A DNA stretch of 64,000 nt from Paramacrobiotus metropolitanus (lineage: Eukaryota > Tardigrada > Eutardigrada > Parachela > Macrobiotidae), in assembly GCF_019649055.1 (NCBI RefSeq), contig NW_026570228.1:1426001-1490000 (forward strand), given 5' to 3'. Shown here one piece after another: positions 1 to 12,740 of this stretch. The notes under the pieces were generated by a model, which was given only the letters and a program-made list of their open reading frames with translations, searched no databases and had not been told where the DNA came from. Position numbers and translations under genes: made by a program. Position 1 is the first letter of the stretch, and each line of letters starts with the position of its first letter.

Positions 1-75
1 GCGGCTTTGCAAGGTGCCACAAGCACAAAGAGAACGCAGTGAACCTTCGGCTTGAGACTTACCCGTGTTTTCCTC

Positions 76-2418
76 ATGGACCCCTTCGACAGCAAGTCAT
101 TAGGCAGTAACTGTCAGTACTACTACGACCATACATGCTATCTCGCTCGAGGAACTTTTGGCGTGGTGTATCGCGCAAGAATTACGGAACGCGGGGATTT
201 TGCAGCCGAAGACCACCATGTCGCAGTAAAGGTCAGCCATTTGGACAGCGAGCCGGAATTGTTCGGCGGGGTCAACAGCTGGTTCAGTCTGATGCGGCGT
301 TGGGAAAAAATGTTGGCGTTCAAACACGATCATCTGGTCAACTACCATAAAGTCTCCATTTTCCGGGGTATCGGTGCACCAGCTATTGAATTCATGATGG
401 ATTTTTGCAATGGTAAATTGGTAATTATGTATTATGGTCTCACACACTAAAGACTATCATGTTGTTTTGAAAATCAAACCATTAGCTCTGCACTAAATTA
501 TTGCTAAATCTTCAGAGAAGTGACCCGGTACATGATATCATTTATTACCGTAGGTGTGCTTGCACTAGGGCTTTGGCTTTCGCGCAGTCCAGAAATATGA
601 CATCTCGTAGCCAAATGTTTTCGTAGGAAAATGTCTGCAGTGTTTCAATGCGGCATCGTGTCTATCGTCCACAAGCTGAAAATGCTGTTGACCGGAATGT
701 CTGCTTTAAACTTTGAATTTGGTTTAGGCGGAGACCTGGTTTCATTGTTAAAGAAACACAAAAAGGACGGCCCTGTTCTGCATCCATCAACGGTCATCTG
801 TTACGGAGCACAGATTTCGGAAGGTGTCAGGTTTCTGGACCAGAACCACATCATCCATGGCGACCTAAAACCGGGTAATGTCCTCGTCAAGTACCGCAAT
901 AACCACCACCACCAAATGATGATCGGGGATCTGGATGATCTCGTCCAAATGCAGCGCACCGTCACCACGTCCTCCGACATCGAGCATCTGCGTGGTACCA
1001 TCATGTACATGTCACCCGAAATGCTCAGGAAATTCTCACTGGTTACCGAGGACGTGCCGGGACGGAAGACGGACATCTGGAGTCTAGGCTGCATCACCCA
1101 CGATTTGGCTGACGAGTGCTACGGCATCGCCGAGCGGGTCCTGCACAATACGGCGACCGTGGTACCCGATTATGTATCACTATCACAACATACGAGCGCC
1201 AGTATGATCGCAGGGAAAATCATCGACGGTTATGTGCCGCTCGTCAGCGACAAAGTTCCTCTCGTATTTTCTGGCGTGATACAGAAATGTTTTGTTATCG
1301 AAAGCAAGGAAAGACCATCTGCTGGTGTTTTAAAGAGCATGCTATTCGAAGCAGCGACACAGTTGGTGTCGACTCATTCGGCTGAAATTACGGGCATACC
1401 AGAGAACTGCAAATTCCGGCACTCGTTTTTACTCCATACAACCAGTACGGATGCTATTCTTCCCACCATACACCACGAGATGAGTGAGTTATCCTTCTTT
1501 CCAACAAATTCTGCTTTTGATAACAGTGCAGTCCAAAATTCCCTCCAAGATCCTGGTGCAGTTAAATTGTCATCCCCGCCAGTTGTTACGGTACGACGAG
1601 CTCACAGTGATCGTGGCCGCTCATTCGTCAGCCACTGTGTCGACAAACTGAAGAGTTCAGCACATTCTGACCATCCGGTTTCACAGCATACTGTGTTGTC
1701 GAGTCAAGTGTTGTCGAGTCAACTTGGCGCCTTTTCGTACAGTGAGTTATACGCTAAGCGGATACGACTCACTGTAAAAAAGGGTGCCAAGTTGACTCGA
1801 CAACACAGTACTGATTTTTATAGCGGTCGTCGTGGATCTTTAGTGAGCCACTGTCTGGCAAGAATGAAGGCAGGTACCAAGCATTCAGACTTCAACAGCA
1901 ATGGACACTTGCTAACTTTACCGACACAGCGTTTGTCGTCATCTTTGTCCAGTCTGCCAGTACCAAGCTCGAATTTTGGTTCAACTACTCCAGTTTATGA
2001 AAAAGGTCAGGATGTTCATCTTTATGGTACGGATTCGGCCGTCCACCGAAACGCTCAAGAAAATGTGCCGTGGCAGCAGAATGCGAACGAAGGGCTGGCA
2101 GAACCACCACAATCTTCGTCTCCATTGATCGACGGCTCAAAGGAAGCCGGACAGTTTTTCTTTACTAGCAGCATTACGAAAATGAAGTCGACAATTCTGG
2201 GGCATGCTGCCGGACACTACCAACCCTTGCGCTTGAGCGCTATCAGTAATACCCTGCAAAGAGGGTCTGCTGCCGTTGCGCGTCTCTTTACTCAGGAAAG
2301 CCAAAGCACTATACAGGGAGCATTCGCTGAGCAGAATAAGACATTTCACGAGCGAAACAACGCTCTGGCAAATGATAGCGGGAGGGTACTGTCGTTTGAT
2401 ATGGCCTTGGCTGATTAA
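76..2418 (+). CDS. Atypical protein kinase with long C-terminal tail (kinase 1)
   Basis: Two exons, 76-412 and 728-2418; donor GTAAAT and acceptor TTTAG are both phase 1 and give 675 aa. The start is the first ATG; an upstream exon outside the window is possible. The kinase fold is clear: a glycine-loop segment LARGTFG near residue 25 (first glycine replaced by alanine), VAVKV with the ATP lysine, HGDLKPGNVLV in the catalytic loop, GDLDD where DFG is expected, YMSPEML for APE, and DIWSLGC. The HRD arginine is Gly and the DFG phenylalanine is Leu, so activity is uncertain. After about residue 330 comes a long Ser/Thr-rich tail containing two similar blocks (RGRSFVSHCVDKLK and RRGSLVSHCLARMK). 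A paralogue lies at 17.35-18.85 kb with the intron at the same place and phase. Subfamily not recognised. Confidence 0.8.
1689..1810. repeat. Inverted repeat inside the kinase 1 coding exon
   Basis: The left arm (about 1693-1746, containing a 15-bp tandem duplication GTGTTGTCGAGTCAA at 1693-1722) is complementary, with a few mismatches, to the right arm (about 1766-1810). The segment stays open and in frame with the kinase tail. It looks like a small foldback element captured as coding sequence; that origin is inference. Confidence 0.7.
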
Positions 2419-2787
2419 TTGGCGCTTGTTTAGTCAGCTTTAGTGCTTGCGATAAGAAAGATCGTTTTTCTTATATATTTTTACCGACTGTTTATTTCAG
2501 TGAATAATATGCGAAAGTTTTGAAAGCTCTCTGAAGAAAAAACAAAAACGACGGAAACAAAAGCCACAATTACAGATCTCAACATGCTGGTACTTTTCAC
2601 ACGTTTTTTAATTTGCAAATTGACCGAAATTCCACCATTTTTGCAAATGCTAAAATGACCTCAGGTTTCTGAAATCCATCTTAAAATTTGAAAACATGCC
2701 AAAAGCTTGGTTTGGTGTGCAAGCAATGTTCATAGTTACGTACGTCTTCGTGCAAAATTTGACAGATAGCTAGCTACTTTCATTGTC

Positions 2788-2853
2788 AAGGTCCGGTTGA
2801 AGAGGTATGAGTGAGACCGTATTGGTTCACTCATAACTCTTCTACCGGACCTT
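2788..2853. repeat. Imperfect foldback, about 26-bp arms
   Basis: AAGGTCCGGTTGAAGAGG... on the left pairs with ...CTTCTACCGGACCTT on the right, with two or three mismatches and a short loop. It lies in non-coding DNA 3' of kinase 1 and resembles a solo MITE or terminal inverted-repeat remnant. Confidence 0.6.
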
Positions 2854-3940
2854 ATGCGCACAAACGGTTGCATGCCAAAGTACTCGTACGGACCTAAATT
2901 AACTGAACATGAAAATAATGATATTATCATTCGTCCACAGAAGTGATAGAACAATTCACGAACGTGTTTAGGAGTGCGCGCGTATGCACTCTAATAATAT
3001 GATACTAGTGTCATACTACCAGTATGTACCGACACACTTTCTTAGTACATATACAGAGTAGATATGTCTATGTATACATGTGTAATGATAAACAAGTTCA
3101 AGAACGGAAGACACAGATGTCTTTCTAAGGTTAGATGTTAGGGTAGGTATTAATGAAAATAAAACCCGGACCACGTAATAACTACAATTCCGACTTTTTA
3201 TTATCTGATAGCGGCACATCTGTACTTCGTTACCGCCAAACCACAAGTGCAGTATTTCACCCGCAAAAAATCCAATGTGGATGAGTTGCGGTAATTAAGA
3301 GGCGTTCTCCGCGCCCCCATGATATTGAGCCAACATCAGAACCCGTGCAGTTACGGTGCAGTACCCACAACAAACTGTAATTGAAACCCGGCCGTGGCGT
3401 GTCTGTCCAATAGCAGCGTGTCCGATCAATTGTAAAATAATCATTCATTTCCGCTCCATCCATCATGAACATCCTCTCGAACGGTGCAAATCATTTATCG
3501 ATATTATGCTACTGCTGCGCCGATCGCGTCCCATTCCCCTTTTCTTGGGCTTGTCAAGACTGAAGACAGCCATTGCACAGGCAGCTTAACCACAATCTAC
3601 CCGGCATAATCCCCCGCGCGAATCTCAAGCGGACCGTTATAGCGTGCAGAACCACAACACACGATCGATGGTACATATGTGAATCTGCAGGAAAAATAAT
3701 CGGGCAGTCTGACATTTTTTTTCAGCCGGGGATTATTGTGACTGGCAGCTATGTGTCTGAATGTTCAGTGTAGATAATGAAGAAGCAGACAAATTGCCCG
3801 GCTCAACAGCCACTTTGTACGCTAGCGCGCACGGGCTGGTGTTATGAGAAATAACAATTCCATTAGAGCGTTTAGCGTCCCGCTTAACTTTAACTAAACA
3901 TTCCCGACGTTTTATTAATCGATCAGTGCTTTTTCATTTA
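2854..3940. other. Non-coding stretch, nothing recognised
   Basis: Only short open frames occur and none shows a domain, signal peptide or plausible splice chain. AT-rich with simple TATG/TACA runs near 3.05 kb. Confidence 0.5.
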
Positions 3941-3944
3941 GCGA

Positions 3945-4235
3945 CAATTAAGCTCCTTTTCTAACAATCAATATCCACATGTCTCACTGAAAAATTTTCT
4001 ACTGTATATTCAAAGCCGAAAACAACATCATGCGATTCGACGAAATTTGAGAAAATTAGCTACGGTTAATTAGCGCCCTTTTCAAATCAATCACTGTATT
4101 TCCATTTACTGACAATTAGGCGATTTTTCTGGCATTCAAAGTCCACATGTCTTAGCATACAAGTTCACGATTCGTTGCCAAAACAATATCGCGTGATTGG
4201 ACGAAATTCGAGCAGGTTAGCGACAGTTGACCTTT
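3945..4235. repeat. Degenerate tandem duplication, unit about 165 bp
   Basis: Two consecutive units share ordered blocks: gACAATTA(a/g)G, the word TCCACATGTCT, an (A)AACA(A)(C/T)AT segment, and CGACGAAATT(T/C)GAG followed by a TTAGC(T/G)AC block. The first copy is about 3945-4075, the second about 4113-4235. No coding content. Confidence 0.55.
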
Positions 4236-7200
4236 TCTCTTTTACAACTTGTCCGCCATCCGGAAACGCAACATAAAGCTTTACAGCACAACCGGCGTTA
4301 AAATCAAGAGAATTTATTTTAACCAGTAAAACGATGCCGGTTGTAATGCGAACGTGGTCATAAAGCGGCAGCAGCGTCTCCGCTAATAAAAAGCAGGAGA
4401 TGCCGGTTGTGGCCGCGGGGTCTGTTTATTGTCAAATCGGGCCCAAGCTGACAACAATCAGGCGCGCGCGCGCACTCGGTTGACGTCACCGGTTGGTCGT
4501 GCTCCGTTAGAGCGTCCGTACACGGTGCACAGTGCAATTGCCGTTTGCTGTGCGTTTCCGGGGTAGAAAACGCGGCACAGACCGAGGAAGATGCACACGC
4601 GCACCACACACTCTTTCCGGATGGATGGCACAGCGTAAAGGGCAATATAAAGCCCGTTCAGGCCCGATTGCCGATATATATATGCCCGCGACTGGTTGAT
4701 TGTTGGCGGCGGTCGGTTGTTGTTGAGCGGCAGCGGCGATTATTTAAAGCCAACCGTCGAAAGGTTTATTGGCCGTGGCAAGAATTGCCGGCTGAATGAT
4801 GTTTGATGCCTGGATTATGTTGTGGTGTGGTCTGATCTTCTGACAGGGATCAATATATACATAACAGATACACGGTACGTGGAATTATTGTTTCACCCCG
4901 GCTTTTCGAATTATTATCTTCATGTATAATTGCGTAGTATGATGTTTCGGTAAAGCTAGCAGAACAAAGCATATGAGCATTAAAATTAATAATTATGTCT
5001 ATTGCGTTATTTATGCACGGGATTATATGACAAATTGGCAAATATGCTCGTTAATAATTCTTTTAGTAAGTACTACGGGTAGGTTGCTTGGGACAAACGT
5101 ATGGCAGATACCGTTATTACCGGAAGCTGGCGTGCTGCGTGTCTATTGAATACAAACGCCATTCAAATTTCCAAAGCGATTACAGTACTTTAACTGGAAT
5201 GTGTCAAAACACTTTTTGAGCGTCGTTTATTAAAGCAATAAAAAGAATAAGTTATGCAACAGCATGCGCATGTATATATGCGCATCTTGCCCTAAATGTT
5301 CAACAGCTGTTTTAAACTGTTGGAAGTTAAGCATAAATTTTTTAGCGAATGTTCGTTTATACGTATGTATGTTCTACTGTTTTTGGAAAAAAACTTTTGT
5401 TTTTGGATTTTTGCTTTTTATTTTTTCTGTTTATTCCTTTTTATATTTTTTGCTTTTAACATTTTTTGTCGTACTACATTTTTATTGTTATAGGTCAAAG
5501 ATTCGCAGTCGCTGTTGTTGTGCTTTTTCGCCTATTTCTAAATTTATAATTCCGAGCGGCAGACTGAAAAACAAAGCTTGACATTCAAGTTCAGCTGATA
5601 TACAGTGACACAGCACAACACAGCATCAGCGGAAATGAATAAGTTATAATTCCAACTGGCACACGTAATGGTGTGATTGTTCAACAGTAGTTGAATAGAC
5701 CCGCGTAATTGTGGTACGCGCTTCCGCTGCTGCCACTACAGGGTCCCAGTTTAGCGTTTGTCTTCATTAGTGTGATTGCGCGCGCGCACCAAGGACATCT
5801 CCCGGCCGTTGTATGGATAATTGATTAGGTTGACGCGGACCAGTCCGCTGGTTAATTTATGCATGTCACATCCGATGGGAGACTCTCCAGCATACACACA
5901 AACACGGGTTCCTTCCGTTACCATCAAGAAATTTACACAGCACTGTGCTGTAGAAAACCCGGCAAATGAGATTTTCCGCTCAATTTACGCATAGACAACT
6001 GATCAGTCGGTGATTATTAGATTATACCCGGCTTTACAAGTGGGACACCCGGGAAAAAAAGCCACTGCTGCGGCTTGTCAAGTGGACAGTATACACTGTA
6101 CCATAACTTGACGAGGAGGAAAAAATAATTTTTATTTACAGTGTTTAGTGCATTGAACTGTTTACGGTGATGAAGCAGCTAATGGGCGTTTAGAGGGTGT
6201 ATAAACTGCTGACGCATACGCATTGAGCATCTGCCGGCATTCGCACAATTTTCATCGGGGCGCATTATCTTTTGTTGAACAAGGGCCGCGCGCGTTTGCC
6301 CGTGGAGTGCCACTTGTGGCCGGCATCCCCGAGTGCCACTTGCAAGACAAAGTCTCGTTGTCTAATTACCCATACGCCGGCTTGCGTATATACCGATAAA
6401 TGTATGTATACAATGGTCCCATGATAGGCATTTAAATATTTTTCACGGTTTAGAACCATCAGTGTATCTGTCAATTTGCATATGGGGAATTTATATAAAT
6501 CGTTAAATAAACAGAGAGGAATAATTCTCCATGATGATATATGTATATGGCTGGCGATGGTGATCACGCGGGAAGACGATCATGGCACAGCGGGAGAAAC
6601 TCAATAAACCAGAGATTTATGGCCAGCGCCGCGCTGAGTGCTGCACACAGCGGGGATCCAGGATACTGCACGCGGAACAGAAATTGAGAGTTATTTTTTG
6701 ACCGGATATTGATTCCGGGCTCATCATCCTGAATATGCTAATGTCGTAATAAAATCATAAAGAAAAAGGTCACATGAGAATACAATAATAAGTATTACGG
6801 TTTACATAATGAATTCCCTGTGTATATGCACTGTCTGTTATACATAATATTGATCAAAATTTTATTTGTTTCGTGATTTGATTTTCTCAGTCTGATTTAT
6901 TTCATTCGTGTATTTTATTTTATTATTTCATGATGATAAAGCATCGAAGAATAATTTTGTAATTCTATGGCCCAGTTTGATCATCACACATTGAACGGCT
7001 AGAAAAGTGTATACTGCCTAATTTTAATGGATATTTTGCCCATAAAGCTAATTCTTTGTTCGAACCCAGTACCGATCCAACAAATATTTATTTATCTGCA
7101 GTGTTTGTACTCCTGTTGCAGAGTGTTTGTTAAATTTATCAAAAAATTTCCGAGCCGCGCATATGCTGGCCATTTTCAACGTTTTTAGCCCTACTGTGTA

Positions 7201-7829
7201 CTGAATGCCGATTTGTACAGATAAAATATTTGCTTTTGCAAACGTTATTGCAAAAATAAATATTTTCTTTTTTTGCAAATGTTATTGGCTACTACAGATA
7301 TATAATTTACCATTTTTCATTATAAGCGTGTTTCCTAGTTTAAGCGCTCACCATGCTTTGAGCATTTTAAAACTAGTAGAAAATATTCAGGCGTAATACG
7401 TACGAACAATTTTATCGGTACAGATACATTGGTAGTCGTAAGACTCGTAACGGCAGATGCACGCAGACGAGGCCGGTGTAAAAGAGAGGAAATTTGTGGC
7501 ACAAATTTCCGCTCATGTAAGATCGTCGATAAACCGATCAACTAGTTTATTTATGGATTCCAAAATTAGTCACATAAACATTACACATGCGCTTCAATAA
7601 TATTAATAATAAGATAGGGCAAAATCGCGCTGAGTGATTCAGACACACTTGTTGTCTCTTTCTCTTGTCTCTTGTTGTATGCAGTAAAATTCGCAGAGTA
7701 TTAATGTGTTGTTAAGTCCACTTGTTGTTGAGTTATTTTTGCTATTTAATTAATGACGTCGGCCAGAAGAAAGAAATAATAACGTTAATATCTGATTTGT
7801 TGTAGATTCATAATTAAACAGTTTCTTGA
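4236..7829. other. Long upstream non-coding region, possible distal promoter
   Basis: No convincing exon found. It holds CpG-rich patches with GCGCGCGC runs near 4460 and 5780 and a TATATATAT tract at about 4673-4682 with GC-rich sequence around it, which could be a core promoter for the gene starting at 7830, but no transcript start can be assigned. One AAAGGTCA octamer is at about 6766. Confidence 0.35.
7488..7510. repeat. Perfect 23-bp palindrome
   Basis: GGAAATTTGTG-G-CACAAATTTCC: 11-bp arms around one central base, about 320 bp upstream of the five-exon gene. It could be a dimeric protein-binding site or chance AT-rich symmetry. Confidence 0.5.
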
Positions 7830-10829
7830 ATGCGTGACCTCATGGAGCCCAGTGTGCGCTACTACACATCGCAGAGCTCCACGGGAAATATCCCAACATA
7901 CACATCGCGCACCAATCCCAACCGTTCCTCCATCCAAAGGTCAGTCCATGTACCGTGCTCGCAGATTTCGCCGACTTCTCATTACCGTGATGACATTGAT
8001 CATTAAACATTGATTACCCATTGCGCACTCTTTCCCCGGCAAGATCTGACTATATAAGAGCAATCTTCCCCACAGGAAAGGCTCACAGCGGGAAGAATCA
8101 CAGCGCTACTTAAACACGGGGAATGGATATATCGGCCAGCAGCAGCAGACATCGCGCAGCCAGGAAGATATTCGCTATATAACGAGCGGGGGCTCCATTA
8201 GTCCGTCGCGCCGCAGTCCCCAACCTTCTCCGACGAGGTAAGGCGGCATTATGCATGCGCTGACCTTTTCAACGGCGGGGAACACGGGGAAAATATTTGT
8301 TTAACGATCTTTGTAGTCTTGCTCAACGCCGGATTGCCCATCAGCTGAAACTAATGGCGGAGGAGGAACAAGCCTTAAACAGCACCGATGACGGTAAGTA
8401 ATAAGTTGCGCCATACACTGCTTCTACTTTGAAGCGTGTCGGTTTTATTAAATATACTTTCTTCTTTATGTGTTTTATATAAAAACTTTATGTCGTTCTT
8501 GTAACAGTTTTTGTGTTTGTATTTTTGGTCCTAACAATTTATCACAGGAATTTGAAGATTACAATAATTATGCACCAGGCAGATTTTTCTTGGCTTAGTA
8601 TTATAAGAACCGATCATCGAAAATCGATTGCATAATATTTACGTATCAAACTCACAGCGCGCCCACAGTAAACACAAGACCGATTGCGACAAGCTGTTTT
8701 GATAAAATGAATAACGAAACTCCGTTCCATATTTGCATAAAAGCGTCTTTTAAGAAAGGTCACCAAGATGTTTTCCGACGCGCTTTCTTCTATCAGCTAA
8801 AAATAGCAATCCAATTTTTGACAAGTTACTTAATAAAATGAATAAGAAAATTTGTCTCATATTTGCATGAAAGCTTGCTTTTAAAAAAAGGTCATCACGA
8901 TGCTACCCGCTCACTTACTGTTATAAGCTAAAAATGGCAAATGACAGGATGCGGCGAATCATGAGCAAAACGCCATAATATTTCCTGTTACCGTCCTTTG
9001 CAGAATTCGACTTCATGGCCAGCCGGCATCGGCCCCGAGGCCGCAGTGATTCCCAGTCCAACGCTAATTACCATCCGGCCTTCACTGGAGTGGACGCCAC
9101 TACCGCCGCATCCAGCAATTCAACGGCCGGCCGCTACCGGGTAAGATGCGCGCGCGTCTATACGGTAATTGCCAATTACCGCCGGCTTATTACAGCGCTC
9201 TCCAGCGCTGCAAGAGATGATTGGCTTGGCGTGTTAACCAGAATGAGCAGCGCTTGCGTGATGAGCACACATCAGGCAATTACATTTACTTGTACAAAAA
9301 TACCGGGATTAGCCATTAAAGCCTCTTGCGGCAATCTGCGCTGCAAGCTTCCATCGTAAAAGGTCACATTCTAATAAAATGCAAATTGCGCGTCTTGATC
9401 TGCATGATGAATTTTTTGATGTGCGCCTATTGTATCCCGTCATACAACAGTGTCATGATTGGATAGAACGATAACCGGGAAAGACATTATTTCTGACGTT
9501 TCCGCTAAATTAAACCCACACAATTTGTTGTGGTCATGAAGAGACGCGCGACGGCTGCGATCGATTAATAGGCGGCAGATTTTATTCTCAGTAAAGCTAA
9601 ACTAATTTCCTGATTGATTTAACGATGCTGGGCTCGCGAGCGAGCGTCCGCAGTGGCAATGAATTCTAATCAACGCGGAATGTATAAATATTTTACAACT
9701 TTTCCCATTTCCCCAAACGTGAAGTTAGCGAATACGAATAGCCCGGTTTACGACGAACCGGGGTTGATTGCACCCGGGATCATTATTTGCCACGGCAACA
9801 AATTAACTGCATTGACCTTGGTTAACACGGAAGCGGCGCTCGAATGGCTTATGCAGCACTTTCGTGGGAGCCTTTAGCTATGTAATGTGGGGTCACCCAA
9901 GCAGCTATTATTGCGATTCCATAAACCAGGAACGCATCGAATCCCAGGCTCAGTTTAGTCGGCGTTTAGACTGCCCTGTTTTACGTTCGGCTTACGTTGC
10001 ATATTTCTGTATATCGTGAAGGCAGTTTGACTGGTTTTGCGCCACCGGGGCTTAAAACGATGTAACTTCGCTTTAGATTTTAGCAAAGGCAGTAGAAAGA
10101 TTGTTTAATAAATCTCAGCAGAAAAATTTTTTTTGTACAAACATTTGAGACGGAAAGAAGTTAAACTGTTCGAAATTTTCAAGGAAAGAGCTCGACGCTG
10201 CCACACTGGGCGGTTGTCACTGCTTCAAGCACCGGAAGTCCTTGATTTCCTTCGTTAAATTTTTAGGTTGGTGGTTTCCGTGAAATATGAATGATGCAGT
10301 TTAGAAATAGGATTGCCGGCTTCTGATAAATTTGCACAGTCATTCTTCACTCATATGGCAAGCTGTAACAAGAACAGAACATGGCGGCGAACACATTAGA
10401 CATAATCCGTGTTAACATTTGCAGATTTTAACGGATTCCACGCAGCGCCCGAAGATGCGAACGGAACAGCGGCGTGCCAGTTATTCCGAGGTCAACCTGC
10501 ACCGGCCGCCGGTCAGGGACCATCGTGCCCCCTCTCCGAATAACCGCCGTACCACGCAGCTACAGCAGTTGTATCTTGGCGGTAACGATACAGTGCGGGA
10601 TTTCAATCAGAATTCCGGTAATACCACAACGACGAATTATCCACAGAACTCAGCGCGGAATCATCGCAATTCCACCGGCGAGGTACACCATCGCCAGTTG
10701 CCCACGCCTCCTTCGCCGCACGATCGCCGGCTGATTGGGGGGAAGATTGGTGGAACGGGACAGTATGACAGTATTTGTACATCGGGTGGAAATAGACGAG
10801 AGTTCTATTATGAATATGGAGGCTATTAA
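7830..10829 (+). CDS. Five-exon gene for a 296-aa disordered protein
   Basis: Exons 7830-7939, 8076-8237, 8317-8393, 9004-9140 and 10425-10829. All four introns are GT-AG and all phases agree (2, 2, 1, 0), giving one 297-codon frame. An in-frame TGA lies immediately before the ATG, fixing this exon as the start unless 5' UTR exons exist (an acceptor-like TTGTAG is at about 7802). The protein is rich in Ser, Arg, Gln, Asn, Tyr and Pro, with phrases such as SPSRRSPQPSPTR and RQLPTPPSPHDRR and one short helix-prone charged stretch (RRIAHQLKLMAEEEQAL). No known domain, signal peptide or membrane segment. Proline-directed phosphorylation sites are plausible. Function unknown. Confidence 0.75.
8694..8945. 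repeat. Intronic tandem repeat with AAAGGTCA motifs
   Basis: Two ~125-bp degenerate units in intron 3. Each has ATAAAATGAATAA, CATATTTGCAT(A/G)AAAGC, an AAAGGTCA(C/T) word, a G(A)TG block and AGCTAAAAAT(A/G)GCAA, in the same order. A third partial unit (AAAAGGTCACATTCTAATAAAATG order altered) lies at about 9357-9380. Confidence 0.6.
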
Positions 10830-11430
10830 TTAATTTCTGGTTTTGTGTATTCAATGGTGTTATGTATTACTGTATAGGCATTCTTCGTATGTTATAATAA
10901 TACTATATTACTCGGCTTCTTGTTGATGGTTGGCGTTAATAATGATTGTTTATTTCGTAAAATTTGCAAGTTGTACGAACAAGTAGGTTTATGCGTGGTG
11001 CGGCTCTTTCTAATGTGGCAAACGCTGGTTAACAAGAAGATTCAGTACGATTATTCTGTAATTTGTGCCTTTAATTTGTCTTACATAGTTAATCTTTACG
11101 ATACTCAACGGTAATATTGGCGGCATCCATAAAAAACTTTCAAAAAAGTTTCCAGAGAGGCATCACAATTCAAAGTTGTGCTGGTAAAGCTTTGATAAAC
11201 GCAGGAGCGCAATATATTATAAGAGATCTTCCAAACACAGTATGTAAGAGAATTGTTTTTAGAATGTTAAATTTTGGACTCTGTTACTGCCCTGCAAACA
11301 GTGGCACCGAAAAAATTACGGTAAGTTGAATTAAATTACCGACTGGCTGGAACGGAAGACGATACTGGTCAAAAGCGGGCAGAATAACATCGTGTATGCC
11401 CTGGACCATTACCCTAATCATTGACGGTTC
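10830..11430. other. Intergenic, nothing recognised
   Basis: Follows the stop of the five-exon gene. Short AT-rich open frames only, with no domain or splice support. Confidence 0.4.
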
Positions 11431-11439
11431 TCCATCGCC

Positions 11440-12306
11440 GTTTGCGGAAGCATGCAACGAACTGGAAGCCGGCTGCCAACGTCTGCAAAACCAACCAGCT
11501 TTAACATTCTTACCGGAAATCCATATTTACATCGCAAACCGTATGGTTTTTCCGGCGAAGTGACGATTGTGTTTGTGTAAACAATATAAGAAAGGTATTC
11601 AAAACTAAGACCAATAACGGGCAAATAGAACACCGTTAGTAAACGTGATTTAACCGGTTCCGTAAAAAATCGGTTCCGATCTGTAACCGAATAAGAACAC
11701 CGCATGGGGAGTCGACCAGGGATTTTCCATAGTTACGAACCGCATTTAAGTTACGGCGCTGCAACGCTATTTGTCGAATTTTTTCCCTCCATACTTTATG
11801 GACCAATCATTTTTGGTGATTTTTCAAAATCTTGAACCGTTTGGAACCGTTGATATCTCTAAGTAAACCCAAACACGTTTCTAAACATAATATCATTATC
11901 AGCAATTCATTGCCGTCTGGGCCAGGAAACCCAGTGCTTGAACGGAACCCGTGCTGTCCTCAACATTCAGTCAAATTTAATTTCGGTGTCCGAGTACGGA
12001 AACCGTTGGTGGATGGTAAAATGACGTGAGTCTGACGCCAACCTCTGCGATTCACCTATCGGTGTACAGATCTACCCGTCGAGTACTCAAGTACTGTTGC
12101 TGTACGGAGAACGCCGATATTGCTCACAATCCGCTGCTGACACCCACCTCATCCCGTATACGTATGCCGCAGTATCGCGACGCGGACACGGCTCAGGAAA
12201 ACGCTTGCAGGTTAGCACTGCGTTAAGATGTTGCACAAAACCGGTAAGAGAGGGTAGCAATTGTTGTTGGGCGCTATTCGACATTTCCGCGCATATGAAA
12301 TTATGA
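11440..12306 (+). pseudogene. Decayed copy of a secreted Cys-rich protein gene
   Basis: Three blocks match, in order, the exons of the gene at 33329-34145: ACNELEAGCQRLQNQ (about 11452) versus the CDELETHCRNLQSQ region; ENADIAHNPLLTPTSS followed by AQENACR (about 12107-12208) versus ENACR before a splice donor; and ALFDISAHMKL* (about 12270-12306) versus the ALTEISAHLNG exon. The donor after the ENACR block is conserved (GTTAGC). The last exon stops early and the first part lacks an open frame with a signal peptide, so it reads as a pseudogene or a strongly diverged paralogue. Confidence 0.6.
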
Positions 12307-12740
12307 ATGAAACAGTTTCTAATTGTGTGCGTTAGAGCGTAAATGCTGTATTACGGTTCATATAACCGCCAGTAACCTTTGCTAAAATTCTTATCAATTG
12401 TACTATATTTACTGTTTGGTATGGACAGTAACTACATACAATTAGTATCTTGTGCAGCTACATAATATTATTTTAATCTTTTTACATGTTTAGCAACAGG
12501 CACATGTGACTGATATTTCCGTGTACGCGCGTAAACCGAACAAATTTGTTTGATATATTTATATCTTCACAGGGTTTATACAGACTCCGTGGCACAGAGG
12601 CGATTTTGTTAAGTAGCAATATCTGAGTCATCCGGAACAGGTAACCTAAGGTGTAATTTTCCTATGCACCACACCATCGTCAGCGTAATAACAAATGATA
12701 TCACAACGGCGATCACCGCACGAGCCCTCCATTGCGTACC

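Noticed and set aside
11117-11329. Small ORF of 70 codons as a gene
   Set aside because: No signal, domain, splice support or codon pattern; probably chance.
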